Source: Linanthus parryae
Lineage: Eukaryota; Streptophyta; Magnoliopsida; Ericales; Polemoniaceae
Reading direction: 5' to 3'
NCBI GenBank assembly: GCA_023055425.1
Contig: JALGPY010000035.1
Location: forward strand, 2,843,501 to 2,907,500
Length of the DNA: 64,000 bases
This document shows, piece after piece, positions 58,099 through 64,000 of this stretch (its first letter is position 1; each line of letters starts with the position of its first letter). Below the pieces are notes generated by a model that worked only from the letters and a program-made list of their open reading frames with translations, was not told where the DNA came from and did not search any database. Both the position numbers and the translations under genes were made by a program.

Positions 58099-60706
58099 TC
58101 ATATGCGATAGCATTTCTTCCCGTTGGCGTAGAAGCTCTCTATCTCCTTACCCTCGGGGTCATGCTTTGCGATCCTCTTCAGAGTGTAGACATTCTTGCG
58201 ATGATATGCGATGTGCGGCGCCTCTTCGTGAGTAGGCGGCTTTTCCTTGGCATCTCCCCTTGTCACCATCACGCCTGCAGGTGACTGGTCCTTGATGTCC
58301 TCCCAGAGAGGTAAAGGAGTAGGGTTGAATGGTCCGGGTGTTTGCTCGTCCGCCATCTCGGTGAACCACACCGCCTCGCTGAGATGCGCTTCGTCCAAGT
58401 TGAACGGGTTAGTTGAGGCCGGTATCTCGACAATCCTGTCGTTCCAGATAGCTTTCATCACCTGGTGAGCCGTCGAAGGGATTGCGTCAAAGCGATGAAT
58501 CCAGGCCCGACCTATGATCATGTGGTAGGTGGTGTTCGCGTCTATGACATAGAACTTCGCCGAGCACTTGATTTTGCCGATCTGAACGCCCAGGCGGATC
58601 CACCCGATCGTCATTCTGGAATCGCTTCCGAATCCCACCAGCGGGGATGGACGCTTGACTACCTTGTGCTCGGGGATCCCTGCTAGCTTCAGTGTGTGGA
58701 GTGGAACAACATTGACCGCTGCTCCTCCGTCGACGAATGCTCGCTTGAATTCGACACCGTTGATGATGGCGGTCACGTACAGGGGCCTCTGATGGCTCGC
58801 ATCTGTCTTCTTGTCGCTGGCAGAAAAGGTCATAATCTTTTCTGCGGAACGGGACGCCCTGACGACTTTCCCGTTGGAGACCACGAGGTCCTCCTCGTAG
58901 TCCTCTGCTACCCTTAAGATTGCCTTTGTCATGTCCGCTCGACACTTTTCGGAGAAGTTCATCTCGTTGCAGAATTTGTCGAAGCCATGCGACCCTTTCA
59001 TGCGGTCGGCACGCTCATCTTCCGTGTCCATGCTGTTCATCTTCATGGACTTCAGCAACGATGGGCAGACCATCCTCTGCGACTTCTTCCAAGTCCACTA
59101 TCGAGATCATGGCGACCTCTTTGCCTTTTGAGCCTGAATCTGTATGGGCAGGCAGCGGGTTGTTGCGCACATCCTTCCGATGGTCGCTGACGATGAGTTC
59201 GCCGCTCTTCATCTTCTGATCGAGCGTGAATCTGAGTTTCTTGCACTCGGCTGTGGGGTGCATGACCTTGCCGTGGTATTCGCACCACTTAGGGTCCCTC
59301 GTCATCTCCTTGGAGGGTGCTTTCTCGAGCGGTGGCAGGACGCCGTCCTTACGCCACTGTCTGCAGAGATCGCTTGCTTCCTCCACCGAGCATGGCAGAG
59401 GTGGTGCATCGAAGTTTGCAGCCTTTGCTTGCTTCTGGGGTGAAACTGTATTGACTTCAGCTTCGCGTCCCCGCTTGTAGCCAAATCTGCCGATCTTGTA
59501 GGTAGTGCCGCTCGCAGGTCGTTCTGGAGCGCTCTTCTTTCTCTGTCTCTCGACAATGGGTTCGATGTTCATCGTGCATTCGATGAGCTTTGAAAACGTA
59601 GGTGTTTGCAAGTTGATCAGCATGCTTTTGTATTCATCTCGCATGCACTGCAGGCATATTTCTACGAGCCGGCTTTCGAGCATTGGATCCTTGCACTCCA
59701 AGGATTTCGCTCTGAATTTCTTGATGAAAGTGATTCCATCTTCCTCGCGTTTCTGATACATCCGTGAGAGATGGATCATCGTCACCTTTTCTTCCATCTG
59801 GAAGAACTTGGTATAGAACTTCTGGACCATGTCGTCCCAAGTTTTCACAGATCCGGCCTCCAATGTTCGGTACCATTTGTATGCTACATTCCCAAGAGTT
59901 TTTGGGAATTCTCGCATCAGCAGTTTGGGATCGGCTCCGTATGGACCCATGACATCGATGAAACGCATGACATGCTCATGAGCGTTCCCATTGACGTCCT
60001 CGAACTTGTCCCATTTGGGAGCCTTGTACCCCGCCGGGTTAGGCATGAGATAGATCTCTCGTGGGATGGGTGGATCGTTGTCTAGCTTCGGGATGATGGT
60101 ATCCGCGAACGACTGATGAGCCAAGATGGAGTCCACCCGCTTCTGCAAAGACGTCATGCATTCTGGAATGCTTCCCTCGGTAGTTGACGGAGGGGTTGCC
60201 GTAGGCGGTGGCGACACATATGCTGCCGGAGGATTGGGAGTGTATTGGTTGCCCGCGTTTCCCCAAATTGTCGCTGGTGGAGGCAGAGTGTACTGCAGAG
60301 CTGGGTTGGACGCCAAAGCCGGGGGCTGAGAGGCGTGAGCAGCAGGGGGCAGCATTTGTGCCGTCGACCCTTGGACCGAAGGCAGCTGCGCGGCCGATGG
60401 TGGAGTTTGCAGATGAGGGTTGGGAGGCGTGGCCGACACTCCCAATCCTGGAGCGGTAGGGGTTCCTCCTCCCTGGGGGATAGCGGTGGCAGGTGGAGGA
60501 TTTGGCGCAAGAGTGCCCAGAACGGCCAAGATCCGTTCTAACTGCGCGGACTGAGACTTGAGAGCTTTTGCCTGACTTTGGACAGTGGCGTCCAAAGACT
60601 CTAAAGTTGGCGCCTCGCCGGGAGTCGTCGGAGTACGGCGAGCCTCGTCTCCCGAGGGAGTTTCAGTGGAAGGAGATCGGTTGCTGACATCGTCCTCCTG
60701 AGACAT
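58099..60706 (-). pseudogene. Element 2 gag-protease, frameshifted
   Basis: The frame opens at ATG 60,706 and reads the gag domain and zinc knuckle normally. A 5-bp deletion relative to element 1 at the junction 59,035/59,036 shifts it, and it stops at 59,015. The protease half (FVDGGAAVNVVP region) continues in another frame from about 59,035 to the TGA at 58,099-58,101. The gag half alone (about 555 codons) is intact, so a structural protein could still be made, but it could not be joined to protease and pol. This lesion differs from that of element 1. Confidence 0.88.
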
Positions 60707-60747
60707 GGTTGCTTTTGCTGGTAAGTTTCACGTCGGGTTCACCAAAA

Positions 60748-61373
60748 TGTGCACAAGAGATTCCGGCGGGGAGACCTCCGTGTACACCGTACGTAGTGGA
60801 TCAGGGATCGCACAGGAAGAATAGGGGTGTGTGTAGGGAGAGAGCAAGTCAGTAGTAATGTCTGAGAGAGAGACAGAGGTTTGGCAGAGCTTCCGCGTAT
60901 GGCAGTGTGTTCTCCTTTGTATGGAAAGGTTAACGATGTATATATACTGGAGAACGTGACCGTTGTAGTGTGGTTAATGCGCCCATTGATGGCGGCTTAA
61001 TTAGCTTAACCATAACGGCACGTTCGTCCGAGTATATAGGAACCGTTAGAGCACGTGGTGCGCGAGTACCGGAACCGTTACGAGGTTGACCGGGTTTGAC
61101 CGGATTGACCGGGTTTATGGAGCTCGTGCCATAAATCTCTCAAAACAGTTACTAAAGGTCGCGCGCGGGCTTGGCTCGCACGCGACAGGGCTTACTCTAG
61201 CCTCCAGACCACAAGGTCCCTACAAGTCCCGTGCAGTGGTATGCGAGGGCTCTGTCTCGCAGCCCCCACATGGATCAGCTCGGCTGGTGATCCTGTGTGT
61301 GTGGAGCACAATATGGTGTGCTGGATGGTTGCCACGTGGCCTAGATCTGCCATGTCATAAAGCAGTATCTACA
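60748..61373 (-). repeat. 5' LTR of element 2
   Basis: 626 bp in complement. The primer-site region (complement TTTTGGTGAACCCGACGTGA, about 60,729-60,747) adjoins it on the left. The target duplication AGTGT follows at 61,374. Confidence 0.95.
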
Positions 61374-61393
61374 AGTGTTAACGTGTTACTTTG

Positions 61394-62019
61394 TGTGTAC
61401 AAGAGAATCCTGCAGAGAGAACTCTGTGTACACCAAAGGCAGAGAATAGAAATGGCACAGGAAATGTTGGGTTGTGTGTAGGGAGAGAGCAAGGAAATAG
61501 TACTCTGTGAGAGAATGACAGGATTTTAGCAGAGCTTTCGCGTATCTCGGGTCGTTCTCCCCTGTATCGAAGGGTTAACGTCCTATATATAACGGAGAAT
61601 GTGACCGTTGTAGTGTGGTTAATGCGCCCATCAATGGCGGCTTAATTAGCTTAACCACAACAGCACGTTCGTCCGCGTATATAGGGACCGTTACAGCACG
61701 TTATCCGTGTATACCGGAACCGTTATGGGGTTGACCGGGTTTGACCAGTTTGACCGGGTTTATGAAGCTCGTGCCATAAATCTCTCAAAAGCAGTTACTA
61801 GGGGTCGCGCGCGGGCTTGGCTCGCGCGCGACAGGACTTACTCTAGCCTCCAAACCACTAAGTCCCTACAAGTCCCGTGAGGTGATATGCGAGGGCCCTG
61901 TCTCGCAGCCCCCACGTGGATCAGCGCGGCTGGTGATCCAGTGTGTGTGGAGCACAATATGGTGTGCTAGATGGTTGCCACGTGGCCGAGATCTTCCTGT
62001 CCAGAACGCACTATCTACA
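61394..62019 (-). repeat. Solo LTR of a related, older family
   Basis: 626 bp in complement, TGTGTACAAGAG…CTATCTACA, with a perfect duplication CTTTG (61,389-61,393 and 62,020-62,024). It aligns along its whole length with the element 2 LTR at roughly 85% by eye, including the CGCGCGCGGGCTTGGCTCGC block. No internal sequence is present, so it most likely arose by recombination between the two LTRs of a full element. Confidence 0.88.
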
Positions 62020-62321
62020 CTTTGCTAATCCGGAAATCATCTACAGCCCTAGGTGATCTAGAGATTGCCTAGTTTCTCCATATTTGTTTCATTAAATAAA
62101 AATACAAAAATATTAATTTAGTTTGTTTATTTCATTTTCGTGAGTTGTTTGTGGGTGACAACTCTGTAAATCACAATTCTTTCTCCTGTTACAGTACTCT
62201 AAGTTAATAATTAATTAAATAATCTCAATTTTGTACTCGTGGGATCGATAACTCGGGGTTGAAATATTATCCTATATTACTTGAATCGTGCACTTGCGGT
62301 AGCACATAAGAAATCGTGTCA
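62020..62321 (+). repeat. Right end of the old interrupted LTR
   Basis: It ends in GCACTTGCGGTAGCACATAAG…GTGTCA, a pattern frequently seen just before the primer site in plant gypsy elements. It joins leftwards across the solo LTR and element 2 to 45,564. Confidence 0.55.
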
Positions 62322-62325
62322 AGTT

Positions 62326-62346
62326 TTTGGCGCCTTTGTCGGAGAC
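62326..62346 (+). other. Primer-binding site of the old element
   Basis: TTTGGCGCCTTTGTCGGAGA differs by few bases from the TGGCGCCGTTGCCGGGGA primer site common in Athila and related plant gypsy elements. It marks the end of the 5' LTR. Confidence 0.7.
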
Positions 62347-62479
62347 GGCGGTATATTATTTAGTTAGGAATTAGTTTAAAGTACTTTTCTTTTAGTTTAT
62401 TTTATTCTGTTTCTATCTATGTGCTTCACGGGTATCTTGTGAGTTTGTTTTTGCAGGAACACATGAAGCAGGAGACAAA

Positions 62480-63283
62480 ATGAGCATGCAGAGCGAGGCT
62501 GATTATGTGGGGATCTCTGATTACCCCTACTATTGTGCTAGATGCAGAGTTTGGCACACAGATGACTCATGCTCAATGATTTGGTGCTACAAATGCAAGA
62601 AGGATCACAAATATGAAGACGCATGCATATTCGATCCACCACAGCTTCAACACCATCAGGACGACTCATCAGCCAGTATTGCAAACTTGTGGAGTATTAT
62701 GAAGGAAATCCAGGAACGCGCCACAAGGATGTCCCTGGTTAAAAAAGAGCCTCAAGAGGACCCTCTGCCACACATTGATCCTCTAATTGAGCCCCTATGG
62801 TCACCATCACAAGATGGTTAGGATGAACCTCATTGGCAACCAGCTGTCCAGGATATGCAACGGAAGCTGATAGCTAAGATGGAGCAAGAACGAGAATCCA
62901 CATCGCAAGCTTCAGTTTTGGAAGAGGAGGTACATGAGCCGAGCGAAGAGTGCCATATCCATGAACCAGTTGTGGACTTTGCCACTTATGAGGACTCAGA
63001 CTCTTGTTCAGACTGGGGTGGACTTGTGTGTCCAACATGGGAGTAGGCGATACTTTGTGCAAGGGAATCTCCATTTATCTCACAACCTTGGCATGATTGG
63101 GATGACACATACATTGAGAGCTTGTGGGGGTTCCGATGATGAAGCTGATGAAGCACTTGTGACTCTTGCGATAGAGGATTTGGAAATAAGCAAGTGTGGG
63201 GGTGTGGATAAATTGCATATGTTGATTGAAGAGCATAAAGCACCACAGAGGTACAATTGGGATGACTTTATGGCCATAGATTA
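62480..63283 (+). pseudogene. Cysteine-rich coding relic of the old non-autonomous element
   Basis: An ATG at 62,480 opens 113 codons with a cysteine cluster YYCARCRVWH…DSCSMIWCYKCKKDHKYEDAC, suggesting a zinc-binding fold. After one TAG the same frame continues to 63,046 with acidic sequence. A frame change leads into …DEADEALVTLAIEDLEI…YNWDDFMAID at 63,281. No gag, RT or integrase is present. I do not recognise the family. GGGAGGCAACCCAG at 63,512-63,525 is a motif often seen after the coding part of Athila-like elements. It is a decayed gene of a non-autonomous LTR element. Confidence 0.45.
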
Positions 63284-63810
63284 ATTTGAGCCCAATAGTA
63301 CTTCATGGAAGCTGATTAAGAAGAAAAATTGCAAGATGAAAGGGGTTAGCTTCCATAACTCTCCACCATCGGCACAGCACAGGGGTGCACTTGAAGTTCT
63401 GGAGAAAAGATGGTGGAAGAAGAAGAAGTGGAGGGATAAAGCATCCTCCATGTTCCTTTTCGGTTGAGGTAACCGGGTCAGGGTGTAGACTTTAAATTAC
63501 AAGAGCTTCTTGGGAGGCAACCCAGTGTTAGGTAGAATGTTATTTTTTTTATTTCTGTTTTAGTTCTCCATACCTGATTTTGAGAGGTGAGAGAGAGAGA
63601 GAGATTGATGAGTTGTCTAGTTTTGCATGTAATTTTATTGATAAATCTCTATTAGAGTTATATTTCTTGCACGTTTTATATCGTTTTGCGTGCTTTCCGG
63701 GTTGATAATCTTAGTTTTACACTATGATTAGAGAGAAAATGTAGAAGTTTAGCTCTAGGAACTAGTTTGTAAATCATAGCGTTTCTCATATGATTTTATG
63801 TATTTTTGTC

Positions 63811-64000
63811 TGTTGGAATAGATGCCCTAGAGGCAATCGTAGATTTAGTATGAACAATGTTTTGGCTAGAATATTCATTTATTATTTATGGCGATATTTA
63901 ATATAGTGAAGTCCTTAGATAAATTGTGTTATTTATCTTGAATATCCCTAGTCAATTATATTGATTAATAGGACAATCAAATATAGACTAGTATGTGGGT
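63811..64000 (+). repeat. Copia LTR, truncated by the window edge
   Basis: TGTTGGAATAGATGCCCTAG… aligns with the LTR at 12,417, continuing through GAGGCAATC, TTATTTATGG and GACTAGTATG. It runs off the right edge, so element or solo status is unknown. Confidence 0.75.

Larger units (their letters stand above)
45570..61373 (-). mobile_element. Element 2: complete Tat-lineage Ty3/gypsy retrotransposon (15,804 bp)
   Basis: The LTRs are 626 bp each and differ at two sites seen by eye (45,623/60,801 and 46,064/61,242). The target duplication AGTGT is perfect (45,565-45,569 and 61,374-61,378). The layout mirrors element 1: gag-protease 60,706-58,099, pol 57,966-54,361, hairpin array about 54,150-52,515, PMD gene 46,878-51,157 (plus). 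Pol is about 99% identical in protein to element 1. It is longer mainly because of an expanded array. The different target duplication shows an independent insertion, not an inverted duplication of element 1. Confidence 0.93.

Noticed and set aside
28587..61373. Single inverted duplication instead of two insertions
   Set aside because: Each element has its own perfect 5-bp target duplication and different LTR lengths (645 and 626 bp), and the spacer is single-copy.

Overview
This is nuclear DNA from a flowering plant, most likely a eudicot. It has spliced genes with GT-AG introns, one sucrose-transporter gene, and a dense load of plant transposons of nearly every class: Ty3/gypsy Tat-type, Ty1/copia, TRIM, LINE, MULE and Stowaway-like MITEs. 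I cannot name the species.

Left part (1-20,000). A non-autonomous Mutator-like element (122-2404, perfect 9-bp target duplication) carries a nested MITE and two microsatellites. It sits in a diverged tandem segmental duplication running to about 5,470. After that come LINE relics on the minus strand and a decayed copia element (12,417 to about 18,530). The only conventional host gene is a four-exon SUC/SUT-type sucrose transporter (21,720-23,725, 486 codons). Three sibling Stowaway-like MITEs lie around it, one ending 141 bp before its start codon and one beginning 108 bp after its stop. Further right are two TRIM elements, one of them inserted in a copia RNase H relic, and a copia-type LTR.

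Right part (28,400-64,000). An old long LTR, followed by an unusual coding relic, has been split three times. Element 1 (28,587-44,269, plus, TSD CTTGG) and element 2 (45,570-61,373, minus, TSD AGTGT) are two nearly identical 15.7-kb Tat-lineage gypsy elements in opposite orientation, 1.3 kb apart. A solo LTR of a related family (61,394-62,019, TSD CTTTG) is the third insertion. Both large elements are young: element 1 LTRs look identical and element 2 LTRs differ at 2 of 626 sites.

Each large element has this order: LTR, gag-protease, an in-frame UGA, pol (RT, RNase H, second RNase H, integrase), a palindrome-rich tandem array, an antisense gene, and the second LTR. The antisense gene is the main discovery. 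It has six exons and five GT-AG introns, encodes about 1,296 residues, begins with a plant mobile domain (PMD) and ends in a coiled coil. It is intact in both copies with matching exon structure. The antisense orientation would keep its introns from being spliced out of the element's genomic RNA. The gag-protease reading frame is broken in both copies by different lesions, while pol and the PMD gene are open in both.
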